Assembly: GCA_905216215.1 (NCBI GenBank)
Contig: CAJMSZ010000032.1
Span: 1-27,306 of the forward strand
Direction of reading: 5' to 3'
From: an uncultured bacterium
GTDB taxonomy: Bacteria; Bacillota; Clostridia; Lachnospirales; Lachnospiraceae
DNA length: 27,306 nt
Part shown: positions 1-7,242 of the stretch, one piece after another
How positions within the stretch are numbered: position 1 is the stretch's first letter
Layout of the letters: every line of letters begins with the position of its first letter
Notes under the pieces: generated by a model
The model's database searches: none
The model's input: the letters and a program-made list of their open reading frames with translations, nothing else
Told to the model about the DNA's origin: nothing
Program-made: the position numbers and the translations under genes

Positions 1-2
1 GT

Positions 3-335
3 TACGCAGCTCAGCTCGTAAGAGGAAATGTATTTGAAGTAGCAAAAGAAGAATTCAAAGCAGCTAAGAAAGCTGGATTCAAGGAAATCTGCGAATCTGT
101 AAAAGCAAAACCAGTAGCTGCTGCTGAAGATGTAAAAGAACCACCAAAGGAAATTGTAACATCTCAGATTCCTGGTGTAGAAGTTATGGACCTTGAAGAT
201 GCTGTAAAAGCTCTCTGGAAGATTAACATCTACGCTGAAAGTGGAATGGGTTGTACAGGACCTATCATCCGTGTTTCTGATGCTAACCTTGCAAAGGCAG
301 AAGAAGAACTTAAGAAATGTGGATATGTTGGCTAG
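3..335 (+). CDS. C-terminal end of an unrecognised protein (5' truncated)
   Basis: This is the last 110 codons of a gene that begins before the window; the reading frame is open from base 3 to the TAG at 333-335. I do not recognise the family. The visible part has an amphipathic Lys/Glu/Ala-rich stretch, a Pro/Ala/Glu linker (about residues 36-52 of the fragment) and a small C-terminal segment with the motif ESGMGCTGP followed by a predicted helix and a final GYVG. That layout suggests a linker plus a small terminal domain; the Cys in GCTGP could be functional, but this is a guess. Codon use is strongly biased (GCT, GTA, AAA, GAA, GGA, CTT), unlike the downstream genes, which suggests high expression. 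A strong terminator follows directly, so this gene ends a transcription unit. Confidence 0.75.
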   Translation, partial: YAAQLVRGNVFEVAKEEFKAAKKAGFKEICESVKAKPVAAAEDVKEPPKEIVTSQIPGVEVMDLEDAVKALWKINIYAESGMGCTGPIIRVSDANLAKAEEELKKCGYVG

Positions 336-353
336 GTTTATCTAGAACATAAT

Positions 354-392
354 AAAAAGCGTTGATTCTGAAAAGAATCGACGCTTTTTTTC
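354..392 (+). terminator. Rho-independent terminator
   Basis: A 15-base-pair stem (355-369 with 374-388, one G-T pair) closes a GAAA tetraloop and runs into a T-tract at 385-391. It sits 20 bases after the stop of the truncated first gene and separates it from the exporter genes. Confidence 0.95.
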
Positions 393-421
393 TTGATTTT
401 TAAAATAAAAGAGAGTATGAT
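393..421 (+). promoter_or_regulatory. Sigma-A-type promoter for the exporter genes
   Basis: TTGATT at 393-398 and TATGAT at 416-421 are separated by exactly 17 bases, each close to the vegetative consensus. It lies directly after the terminator and about 50 bases ahead of the exporter start at 472, so transcription probably starts near 428. I see no operator or riboswitch in the short leader. Confidence 0.75.
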
Positions 422-471
422 GGCATTTGAATTTAATTAGAATTTAAGGAAAGCAGAAAGGGCTGGCATAT

Positions 472-1230
472 ATGGATGCACAATTATTGATGAAAACTGC
501 TGCTTTGGCAGGGGAATTGATGTTATGCAGTGGAGCTGAAACATACCGTGTAGAAGATACAATGCATCATATTTTAAAAACAGCAGACAATTTGGAAATG
601 GCTGAGGTGCTTGTTATTATGACCGGAATCACAGCAACTATTAAGCAAAAAGATGAGAATGTCATATCGATTGTCAAGAGAGTTAACAGCAGATCGACGA
701 ATATGAGCCTTATTATGGAAGTAAACGATATTTCCAGAAGGTACTGCGGGGAAGAAATTACATTAGAAGAAGCATATAAGGAATTATCCGGTTTGAAGAA
801 GAATATTTATTCACGATTGGAGAACCGGTTAGGAGTATTAGGAATCTGTGTGGGATTTGCTATTTTCTTCGGTGGTGGTATCCGGGAGATGCTGGTAACC
901 TTACTTGTAGGTCTGGTATTGACCGGATGTATGACAATTGGAGAAAAGATGCAATTTCATGCGTTTTTGCAGGATGTATTTGGAGCATTTGGAATTGCGG
1001 TAAGCAGTCTGCTTTTAAGTAATTTAGTAAAAGTGAATCTGGATACGGTCATTATTTCCTCTATTATGCCTATGGTACCCGGAGTGGCAATTACGAATGC
1101 GGTACGAGATACCTTACAAGGGGATTATCTTTCCGGAAGTGCAAGAGTATTGGAAGCTTTTTTGAAAGCGGCCGGAATAGCAGTGGGAATTGCCATAGGT
1201 TTATTGTTAATGGGCGTAGCAGGTTTTTAA
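472..1230 (+). CDS. Threonine/serine exporter-family protein, large subunit (ThrE/DUF1212)
   Basis: A 252-residue membrane protein. The N-terminal ~115 residues are soluble and carry the family signature SGAETYRVEDTM (about residues 21-32) and RSTNMSLI (about 73-80). The C-terminal half has about five hydrophobic segments from residue ~120 on, with a Pro/Gly-rich MPMVPGVAIT motif (about 200-209) repeated in related form in the next gene. In the corynebacterial ThrE exporter both halves are one polypeptide; in many Firmicutes they are split into this large piece and a small partner, as here. The likely role is amino acid efflux at the cytoplasmic membrane, but substrate cannot be read from the sequence. 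A GAAAGGG site lies 9 bases before the ATG. The partner starts 15 bases downstream, so the two are co-transcribed. Confidence 0.9.
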   Translation: MDAQLLMKTAALAGELMLCSGAETYRVEDTMHHILKTADNLEMAEVLVIMTGITATIKQKDENVISIVKRVNSRSTNMSLIMEVNDISRRYCGEEITLEEAYKELSGLKKNIYSRLENRLGVLGICVGFAIFFGGGIREMLVTLLVGLVLTGCMTIGEKMQFHAFLQDVFGAFGIAVSSLLLSNLVKVNLDTVIISSIMPMVPGVAITNAVRDTLQGDYLSGSARVLEAFLKAAGIAVGIAIGLLLMGVAGF

Positions 1231-1245
1231 GGAGGTAGATGAAAA

Positions 1246-1719
1246 ATGCAGACATTCATTCGGGTTGCAGGCGCATTCTTAAGTATCTTCGGGTTTGCTG
1301 TTTATCTAGAAACACCGAAGAAACATTTGCTAAAATCAGGATTTGTAGGAGCAGTTAGCGGAATTGTATATTTATTCTGTATGAAAGTATGGAACGGAGA
1401 GGTGCTGGCATCTTTTATTACAACATTGGCCGTGTCTCTAGTGTCTAATATTTTTGCGCGGAAGTATAAAACACCGGTAACATTATTTCTGGTAGCAGGA
1501 ATTCTGCCGATTGTTCCGGGGGCAGGAATGTACCGGACGGTACATTTTATTTTGAATAATGACGAAGCAATGGTGGCATATTATCTGACCCAGACGCTGG
1601 AAATTGCAGGAGTCATAGCACTGGCTATTTTTATTGTGGACTCTATCTTCCGTGGTGCGAGCCATGGGGAGTGGAAACAGCAGTCTATGAAATATGTACG
1701 GAAAGTTCACTTGAAGTAG
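1246..1719 (+). CDS. Threonine/serine exporter-family protein, small subunit (ThrE_2/DUF3815)
   Basis: A 157-residue protein with about four or five membrane segments and a VAGILPIVPGAGMYR motif (about residues 83-97), the counterpart of the VPGVAIT motif in the upstream large subunit. Known split ThrE systems pair a large DUF1212 protein with a small DUF3815 protein; both are needed to rebuild the full ThrE fold. The start is set by a strong GGAGG site at 1231-1235, 10 bases from the ATG. An ATG at 1239 is out of frame and too close. The pair most likely works as one exporter; the substrate is inferred only from family name. Confidence 0.9.
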   Translation: MQTFIRVAGAFLSIFGFAVYLETPKKHLLKSGFVGAVSGIVYLFCMKVWNGEVLASFITTLAVSLVSNIFARKYKTPVTLFLVAGILPIVPGAGMYRTVHFILNNDEAMVAYYLTQTLEIAGVIALAIFIVDSIFRGASHGEWKQQSMKYVRKVHLK

Positions 1720-1766
1720 ATAGGGGAATGTGGTAGTATTGTAAAGGATGTAGATTTATATATAGG

Positions 1767-1772
1767 AAAGGA
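1767..1772 (+). promoter_or_regulatory. Ribosome binding site that decides the gltX start
   Basis: AAAGGA abuts an in-frame ATG at 1773, leaving no spacer, but stands 9 bases ahead of the next in-frame ATG at 1782. This favours 1782 as the true start. Confidence 0.75.
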
Positions 1773-1781
1773 ATGTGTAAA

Positions 1782-3239
1782 ATGAGTAAAGTAAGAACGA
1801 GATTTGCACCAAGTCCAACAGGAAGAATGCATGTTGGAAATCTTAGAACCGCATTATATGCATATCTTATCGCTAAGCATGAAGGCGGTGATTTTATGCT
1901 TAGAATAGAGGATACCGATCAGGAACGTTTTGTAGAAGGTGCTCTGGAGATTATATATAGAACGTTGGAAAAGACTGGCCTTGTACATGACGAAGGACCG
2001 GATAAGGATGGTGGATACGGACCATATGTCCAGAGTGAACGTCAGGCGGCTGGAATTTATATGAAGTATGCGAAGCAGCTGATCGAGCAGGGAAATGCAT
2101 ATTATTGCTTCTGTGACAAAGAACGTCTGGAATCATTAAAAACTTCTGTTTCCGAAGACGGCACACAAATTGTGAATTATGATAAGCACTGTCTGCATTT
2201 AAGTAAGGAAGAAGTAGAGGCGAATCTGGCCGCAGGTAAACCATATGTTATCCGTATTAATATGCCTACAGAGGGAACGACTACTTTCCATGACGAAATT
2301 TATGGCGATATTACCGTTCCAAATGCAGAATTGGATGATATGATTCTGATTAAGTCAGATGGATATCCAACCTATAACTTTGCAAATGTAGTTGATGACC
2401 ATTTGATGGGAATTACACATGTAGTTCGTGGAAATGAATATTTATCTTCCGCACCAAAATATAATCAGCTTTACAAAGCATTTGGCTGGGAAGTACCGGT
2501 TTATGTGCATTGTCCTCTGATTACAGATGAGACACATAAGAAGCTCAGCAAGCGCTCCGGACATTCTTCCTACGAAGATTTACTCGATCAGGGTTACTTA
2601 AGTGAGGCAATTGTAAATTATGTTGCATTGCTTGGATGGTGTCCTCAGGATAACAGAGAGATTTTTTCTCTGGAAGAACTGGTAGCTGCTTTTGATTATC
2701 ATCATATGAGCAAATCGCCTGCCGTTTTTGATACTACAAAGTTGAAATGGATGAATGGTGAATATTTGAAAGCAATGGATTTTGACCGCTTCTATGAGAT
2801 GGCAGAACCATATATTAAAGAAGTAATTACAAAAGATTATGACTTGAAGAAGATTGCAGCGCTTGTTCAAAGTCGTATTGAAATCTTCCCTGATATCAAA
2901 GACCAGATTGATTTCTTTGAAGAAGTGCCAGAATATGATACTGCAATGTATTGCCATAAGAAGATGAAGACAACAGAAGAATCTTCTCTTGAAGTGCTGA
3001 AAGAAATTCTTCCGAAATTTGAAGCCTGTGATGATTATAGTAATGATACATTGTTTGCGCTTATGAAAGAATTCGTGACTGAAAAAGGATGTAAGAATGG
3101 TTATGTAATGTGGCCGGTCAGAACCGCTGTATCTGGAAAACAGAATACACCTGGTGGTGCAACAGAGATTATGGAAATACTTGGAAAAGAAGAATCTGTT
3201 GTACGAATCAAAAATGCAATTGCATTATTAGAAAAATAG
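1782..3239 (+). CDS. gltX: Glutamyl-tRNA synthetase
   Basis: A 485-residue class I aminoacyl-tRNA synthetase that charges tRNA-Glu with glutamate in the cytosol. The HIGH-type motif reads HVGN (residues 17-20, after APSPTGR) and the KMSKS-type motif reads KLSKR (254-258). A CxC pair (109, 111) followed by a YDKHC segment resembles the zinc site of bacterial GluRS. Length is normal for the family. The ATG at 1782 is preferred over 1773 because of ribosome-site spacing. In Clostridia, which usually lack GlnRS, this enzyme commonly also mischarges tRNA-Gln for GatCAB; whether that holds here cannot be seen in the window. The 53-base upstream gap is too short for a T-box, and I see no clear promoter, so it may be read from upstream. 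Confidence 0.97.
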   Translation: MSKVRTRFAPSPTGRMHVGNLRTALYAYLIAKHEGGDFMLRIEDTDQERFVEGALEIIYRTLEKTGLVHDEGPDKDGGYGPYVQSERQAAGIYMKYAKQLIEQGNAYYCFCDKERLESLKTSVSEDGTQIVNYDKHCLHLSKEEVEANLAAGKPYVIRINMPTEGTTTFHDEIYGDITVPNAELDDMILIKSDGYPTYNFANVVDDHLMGITHVVRGNEYLSSAPKYNQLYKAFGWEVPVYVHCPLITDETHKKLSKRSGHSSYEDLLDQGYLSEAIVNYVALLGWCPQDNREIFSLEELVAAFDYHHMSKSPAVFDTTKLKWMNGEYLKAMDFDRFYEMAEPYIKEVITKDYDLKKIAALVQSRIEIFPDIKDQIDFFEEVPEYDTAMYCHKKMKTTEESSLEVLKEILPKFEACDDYSNDTLFALMKEFVTEKGCKNGYVMWPVRTAVSGKQNTPGGATEIMEILGKEESVVRIKNAIALLEK

Positions 3240-3248
3240 GAATGTTCT

Positions 3249-5114
3249 ATGAAACTGAATAAAGAGCAGAATGATGCTGTATTTCACGGAGAAGGACCAT
3301 GTATGGTCCTTGCTCCTCCGGGTTCGGGGAAAACCCTGGTGATTACTCGGAGAGTACAGCATCTTATTGAGAAAGTGCATATTCCACCGGAAAAAATATT
3401 GGTTATAACCTTTACACGTTATGCAGCAAGGGAAATGAAGGAGCGTTTTGAAAAACTGGTAAATGGAATGAATTATCCGGTTACCTTTGGAACCTTTCAT
3501 AGTGTGTTTTACAGTATTTTGAAGCAGGAATATGGGATTAACAGTCATCATTTATTATCAGAACAAGAAAGTCTCATCATATTAAAAGAGTCCTTAAACC
3601 AGACCTATATTGAATCGGATGTGCAAGTAGAAGACGAAGAAGAGCTACTCAGGGATATTGCACAGGAGATTGGGGTTGTGAAGAATGGACTTTATCGTCT
3701 GGATGAATTCCACAGTCAACATTTGAATACGGATGAATTTACAGAACTGTTTCGGGCATATGAATCAAAGAAAAAGCAGGTACATAAATTTGATTTTGAT
3801 GATATGCTTGTTCAGTGTTATGCACTTTTTCGAAAATATTCCTCAGTGCTCCATAAGTGGCAAAGGGTATTCCGTTATATTTTGATTGATGAATTTCAGG
3901 ATATCAACAAAGTGCAATATGAAGTGATTAAGATGCTTGCACTGCCGGAAAATAATCTGTTTGTTGTTGGGGATGATGATCAGTCGATTTATGGATTTCG
4001 GGGTTCTGATCCAGAATTTATGCAGGATATGCGGAAAGATTTTCCCAACCTTTCTGTGATTCCTCTTTCTTATAATTACCGTTCCACAGAGTATATTGTG
4101 GGTGCAGCGTCAAGGGTGATTTTTCATAATGAGAAACGTCTTAGGAAACAGGTGATGGCATTTAAAGATAAAGGGAAATCTGTGCATATTCAAGAGGTCA
4201 GGGACCAGGCAGAAGAATGTGAGTATGTGGTTTCTGAGCTTGCAAAGAAACTGCAGGAAGGATGGAAACCCTGTGAAATTGCAGTGCTATATCGTGCAGG
4301 TATTCATGCGCGTATGCTTACAGAAATGCTGAAAGACAGACAGATTTCTTTTCAGATGAAAGAGTATGTTCCTAATTTCTATAAGCACTTTATTGTGAAA
4401 GATATGTTGGCGTATATGCAGCTTGCTATGGGAAAACGAGACCGACATTTGTTTCTACTTATTTGTAACCGCCCGGTTCGGTATTTGGCGAGAAATGCAA
4501 TGTCTGGTGAAAAGATCTCCTTTGAAGATTTGAGAAGATTTTATTGCGATAAAGAGTGGATGCAGGATATTATTGACCAGTTTGACATAGATATCCGCAT
4601 GATACAGAATATGGCACCATATGCGGCAGTGCAATATATTCGGAAACGCATTGGGTATGATGATTTTTTGAAAAAATATTGTGAAGAAAAAGGGATTCCG
4701 TTGCAGCAATGCATGGAGGTACTGCAGGAATTTGAAATTCGGTGTAAACAGTATCAGAACTATCAGGATTTATTAGAGCATGTCAGAGTTTACACAGAGG
4801 AATTGGAGGAACAGGAAAAACGAAAGGGATATAAGCAGTCTGTAGAAGATGAAAAAATACAACTGATGACAATGCATGCCGCGAAAGGGCTGGAATTTCG
4901 CGCTGTTTTTATTATTCACGCTAATGAAGGAGATATCCCGTATCAAAAGGCAAAATCCGTGAAGAATTTGGAGGAAGAAAGAAGATTATTCTATGTAGGA
5001 ATGACAAGAGCAAAGGAAGAGCTGCGTATTTCTTATTATGTCGAAAATAATGGAAACAGGGTGGAACGCTCTCGTTTTGTAGATGAGATTCTTGGTAGAA
5101 AAAAGAAAGGATAA
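3249..5114 (+). CDS. UvrD/PcrA-like superfamily 1 ATP-dependent DNA helicase (short form)
   Basis: A 621-residue SF1A helicase. Walker A is APPGSGKT (residues 22-29), Walker B/motif II is DEFQD (214-218), motif III is GDDDQSIYGFRGS (about 240-252), motif V is TMHAAKGLEF (about 538-547) and motif VI is VGMTRAKEEL near residue 583. It has the full motor core but is about 100 residues shorter than typical PcrA and lacks the long C-terminal tail that binds RNA polymerase. It is therefore better called a UvrD-like helicase than PcrA itself. It starts 9 bases after gltX; a weak AGGA site overlaps the gltX stop, suggesting translational coupling. The role is presumably unwinding during repair or replication-conflict processing, inferred from family only. 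Confidence 0.92.
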   Translation: MKLNKEQNDAVFHGEGPCMVLAPPGSGKTLVITRRVQHLIEKVHIPPEKILVITFTRYAAREMKERFEKLVNGMNYPVTFGTFHSVFYSILKQEYGINSHHLLSEQESLIILKESLNQTYIESDVQVEDEEELLRDIAQEIGVVKNGLYRLDEFHSQHLNTDEFTELFRAYESKKKQVHKFDFDDMLVQCYALFRKYSSVLHKWQRVFRYILIDEFQDINKVQYEVIKMLALPENNLFVVGDDDQSIYGFRGSDPEFMQDMRKDFPNLSVIPLSYNYRSTEYIVGAASRVIFHNEKRLRKQVMAFKDKGKSVHIQEVRDQAEECEYVVSELAKKLQEGWKPCEIAVLYRAGIHARMLTEMLKDRQISFQMKEYVPNFYKHFIVKDMLAYMQLAMGKRDRHLFLLICNRPVRYLARNAMSGEKISFEDLRRFYCDKEWMQDIIDQFDIDIRMIQNMAPYAAVQYIRKRIGYDDFLKKYCEEKGIPLQQCMEVLQEFEIRCKQYQNYQDLLEHVRVYTEELEEQEKRKGYKQSVEDEKIQLMTMHAAKGLEFRAVFIIHANEGDIPYQKAKSVKNLEEERRLFYVGMTRAKEELRISYYVENNGNRVERSRFVDEILGRKKKG

Positions 5115-5149
5115 AAAATCAAGACAGGCAACATACTGCCTGTCCTGAT
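5111..5149 (-). terminator. Rho-independent terminator for the minus-strand DUF1292 gene
   Basis: An 8-base-pair perfect stem (5123-5130 with 5137-5144) extends, after one mismatch, by ATCA/TGAT pairs at 5118-5121 and 5146-5149. Read on the minus strand it is followed by a run of six T (complement of 5113-5118). On the plus strand no T-run follows, so it is a weak stop for the helicase transcript at best. Confidence 0.8.
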
Positions 5150-5206
5150 ATTAGAAATATCCATTAGAAAAATTTCCGGCTTTACGGTATGGGAAGAGAC
5201 CTATTC

Positions 5207-5512
5207 TTATTCGATGACTTCGTTGAATTCCTGTGTGTCAAGCCATTCATCGAACTTATCTACGGCAATCTCGTACTCGTCATCATCTTCGATGTTGATG
5301 ATTTCGTGGTCATTTCCACCAGTGGTATCGCGGACGAAACGGTAAATCCATACGTCACCGTCTTCATTTTCTCCATTTTCATCGAGAGGAAGAAGAACGA
5401 TATATTCTTTGTCTTCAATCTCGTATGTAGTAATGATAGAGCATTCCACTTCTTTGTTGTCATCTAAGGTAAGTGTAACTACTTCAGTTTCCAATAACTG
5501 TTCATTTTCCAT
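5207..5512 (-). CDS. DUF1292 family protein (YrzB-like)
   Basis: A 101-residue, very acidic soluble protein, the only minus-strand gene in the window. It shows the DUF1292 pattern: a beta-strand-rich core with VTLTLDDNKEVECSI (about residues 12-26), the EYIVLLPL strand (about 36-43), an acidic loop rich in Glu/Asp/Asn, and a second EI(I)NIEDDDEYE segment. The start is supported by AAGGAGA located 6 bases upstream on the minus strand. Function is unknown for the family. In Bacillus and many Clostridia such genes sit beside ruvX and alaS; here it stands alone between a helicase and a lipoprotein gene with its own promoter and terminator, so it is a monocistronic unit. No signal peptide or membrane segment is visible. 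Confidence 0.9.
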   Translation of the reverse strand: MENEQLLETEVVTLTLDDNKEVECSIITTYEIEDKEYIVLLPLDENGENEDGDVWIYRFVRDTTGGNDHEIINIEDDDEYEIAVDKFDEWLDTQEFNEVIE

Positions 5513-5543
5513 GGTTAATCTCCTTTACGGTTTTCTAATTTAC

Positions 5544-5572
5544 ACTGTATCAGAGTATGGCAGGATTTGCAA
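5544..5572 (-). promoter_or_regulatory. Possible promoter of the DUF1292 gene
   Basis: On the minus strand, TTGCAA (complement of 5567-5572) and TACAGT (complement of 5544-5549) are separated by 17 bases. Both boxes match four of six consensus bases, so this is a moderate call. It lies back to back with the lipoprotein promoter. Confidence 0.4.
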
Positions 5573-5584
5573 GAGGAAAAACTA

Positions 5585-5612
5585 TTGACATTGTTAATAA
5601 AAAAGTTAAAAT
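5585..5612 (+). promoter_or_regulatory. Sigma-A-type promoter of the lipoprotein gene
   Basis: A perfect TTGACA (5585-5590) and TAAAAT (5607-5612) are separated by 16 bases, 38 bases ahead of the ATG at 5650. This also argues against any translation start upstream of 5607. Confidence 0.8.
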
Positions 5613-5649
5613 AAATAAAAGAAAGATTTTAAAGTTGAGGAGAAAGATT

Positions 5650-6636
5650 ATGTCAAAGCGTTTATGGGCATTTTTACTTATTATAAGTACCATGTGTATG
5701 ACATTTACAGGATGTAAGAAACAAGTGGGAACCAGTGAAGATAATGCCAATATACATGAAGAAGAGAATACAGAAATGGAGCATTTTACTTATGGATTTA
5801 GCTGTATGACAATGGAAAATCCATATTATATCACGCTGGAGCAGTCAATTAGGGAAGAGCTTGAAGCCGGAGGGCATACTTTGATTTCGAAAGACCCGGC
5901 AATGGATGCACAGCTTCAGAATGAACAGATTGATCAGATGATTTCTGAGGGCATTGATGCAATTTTCCTTTGTCCGGTTTCGTGGGAAGCGATTACACCG
6001 GCTCTTGAAAAGCTAAAGCAGGCAGAAGTGAAAATTATCAATGTTGATTCAGAAGTAAAGAATATGGATTACATAGACGCCTATGTGGGATCGGATAATT
6101 ATGAGGCAGGTGTCATCTGTGGAAATGATTTGATAGAAAAATGCCCGAATGGTGGGAAGATTGCGATTCTGGAGAGCCCTTCATTGAATTCCATCAATGA
6201 ACGTATTACAGGATTTGAGGAAACAATTGCCGGAAAAGGATTTGAGGTGGCTGCACGTTATGATGTGTCTGGAGATTTAAATAAGGCAAGAGAGGCTGCA
6301 GTCAAGCTGTTTGAAGAATATGATGACCTTGTAGCAATAATGTGCGGAAATGATCAGATTGCATTAGGCACACTTGTGGCTGCAAATGCAGGAAATATTT
6401 CTAATGTTATGATTTACGGTGTTGATGGTTCACCGGATTTGAAAAAGGAATTAAAAAAACAGGGGACTCTGATTCGTGGAACTTGTGCCCAGTCACCGAT
6501 TACTATGGGAAAAGATGCGGCAAAAGTAGGTGTACAGATACTTTCTGGGGAGTCTTATGAAAAGGAAATATATGAAGAGGTATTTTTCATCGACGCAGAC
6601 AATGTAGATATGTACGGTGTGGATGGCTGGCAGTAG
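5650..6636 (+). CDS. Sugar-type ABC transporter substrate-binding lipoprotein (RbsB-like), orphan
   Basis: A 328-residue extracellular lipoprotein. The N-terminus MSKRLWAFLLII is a signal peptide ending in the lipobox FTGC with lipidated Cys22. After a short acidic linker comes a type I periplasmic-binding fold: SCMTMENPYYITLEQS (about residues 48-63) and IDAIFLCPVSWEAITPAL (about 103-120) match the ribose/galactose-binding subfamily. The frame is open further upstream, but the promoter and a GAGGAG site at 5637-5642, 7 bases before the ATG, fix the start at 5650. No permease or ATPase gene is adjacent, so it is an orphan; it may serve a transporter elsewhere or feed a sensor. The ligand cannot be told. 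The next gene begins within about 20 bases and is probably co-transcribed. Confidence 0.88.
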   Translation: MSKRLWAFLLIISTMCMTFTGCKKQVGTSEDNANIHEEENTEMEHFTYGFSCMTMENPYYITLEQSIREELEAGGHTLISKDPAMDAQLQNEQIDQMISEGIDAIFLCPVSWEAITPALEKLKQAEVKIINVDSEVKNMDYIDAYVGSDNYEAGVICGNDLIEKCPNGGKIAILESPSLNSINERITGFEETIAGKGFEVAARYDVSGDLNKAREAAVKLFEEYDDLVAIMCGNDQIALGTLVAANAGNISNVMIYGVDGSPDLKKELKKQGTLIRGTCAQSPITMGKDAAKVGVQILSGESYEKEIYEEVFFIDADNVDMYGVDGWQ

Positions 6637-6657
6637 CGAGAGAAAGTGGGAATAAAA

Positions 6658-7194
6658 ATGAATGGCTGGAAACATTTTTGTACAATTACGAGGCATAAAT
6701 ATCTTGTAATGAAGCATTGCTTTAAAGTGGGATTGTACTGGCAGGGACTGGTACATGATATGTCGAAATATTCCTGGGCAGAATTTTCTGTAGGATGTAA
6801 GTATTATCAGGGGACACGAAGTCCTAATAATGCAGAGCGTGAAATAAAGGGATATTCTTCTGCCTGGCTACATCATAAAGGAAGAAACAAGCATCATTAT
6901 GAATATTGGATTGATTACAGTTTGACAAAACCCGGACTTGCCGGTATGAAGATGCCGAAAAAATATGTAGTAGAAATGTTTATGGATAGAGTTGCTGCAT
7001 CTAAGAATTATCTCAAGGACCAGTATAAGGATGATTCTGCATTACAGTATTATCTGAGTGGGCTGGAACATCAGGTGATGCATGATGATACAAGAAAACT
7101 ATTAGAAGACATGTTATATATGCTGGCTGAAAAGGGGGAGAAAGAGACCTTCGCCTATATTAGGAATCAGGTTCTGGCAACAAAAGATTATTAG
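6658..7194 (+). CDS. DUF5662 family protein
   Basis: A 178-residue soluble protein of unknown function. The start is taken at ATG 6658, which has AAAGTGGG 7 bases upstream; a GTG at 6646 is in frame but lies inside that site. Conserved-looking segments are GLYWQGLVHDMSKYSWAEF (about residues 23-41), a Tyr-rich SVGCKYYQG, and WLHHKGRNKHHYEYW (about 71-85). The dense His/Asp pattern, with an HDMS and an HHKGRNKHHYEYW block, is reminiscent of a metal-dependent HD-like helical hydrolase, but that is my inference. No signal peptide or membrane segment is present. It follows the orphan lipoprotein closely and precedes miaB by 48 bases without a clear terminator. Confidence 0.8.
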   Translation: MNGWKHFCTITRHKYLVMKHCFKVGLYWQGLVHDMSKYSWAEFSVGCKYYQGTRSPNNAEREIKGYSSAWLHHKGRNKHHYEYWIDYSLTKPGLAGMKMPKKYVVEMFMDRVAASKNYLKDQYKDDSALQYYLSGLEHQVMHDDTRKLLEDMLYMLAEKGEKETFAYIRNQVLATKDY

Positions 7195-7242
7195 GAAAAT
7201 CATGATTTGGACAGTGATTTGCAATAAAGAAAGGTAAAACAG

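Noticed and set aside
1720..1781. T-box riboswitch ahead of gltX
   Set aside because: The gap is about 60 bases, too short for a T-box, and no specifier stem, T-box sequence or terminator is present.
5115..5150. Plus-strand terminator after the helicase
   Set aside because: The hairpin is real, but the T-run is on the minus-strand side only, so it is assigned to the DUF1292 gene.
5189..5467. Plus-strand open frame opposite the DUF1292 gene
   Set aside because: It has no ribosome site and its composition mirrors the acidic DUF1292 codons on the other strand. The minus-strand frame has a good ribosome site, terminator and family match.
5557..5649. N-terminal extension of the lipoprotein frame
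   Set aside because: It would place a start upstream of the promoter -10 and bury the signal peptide. The ATG at 5650 has both a ribosome site and the signal sequence.
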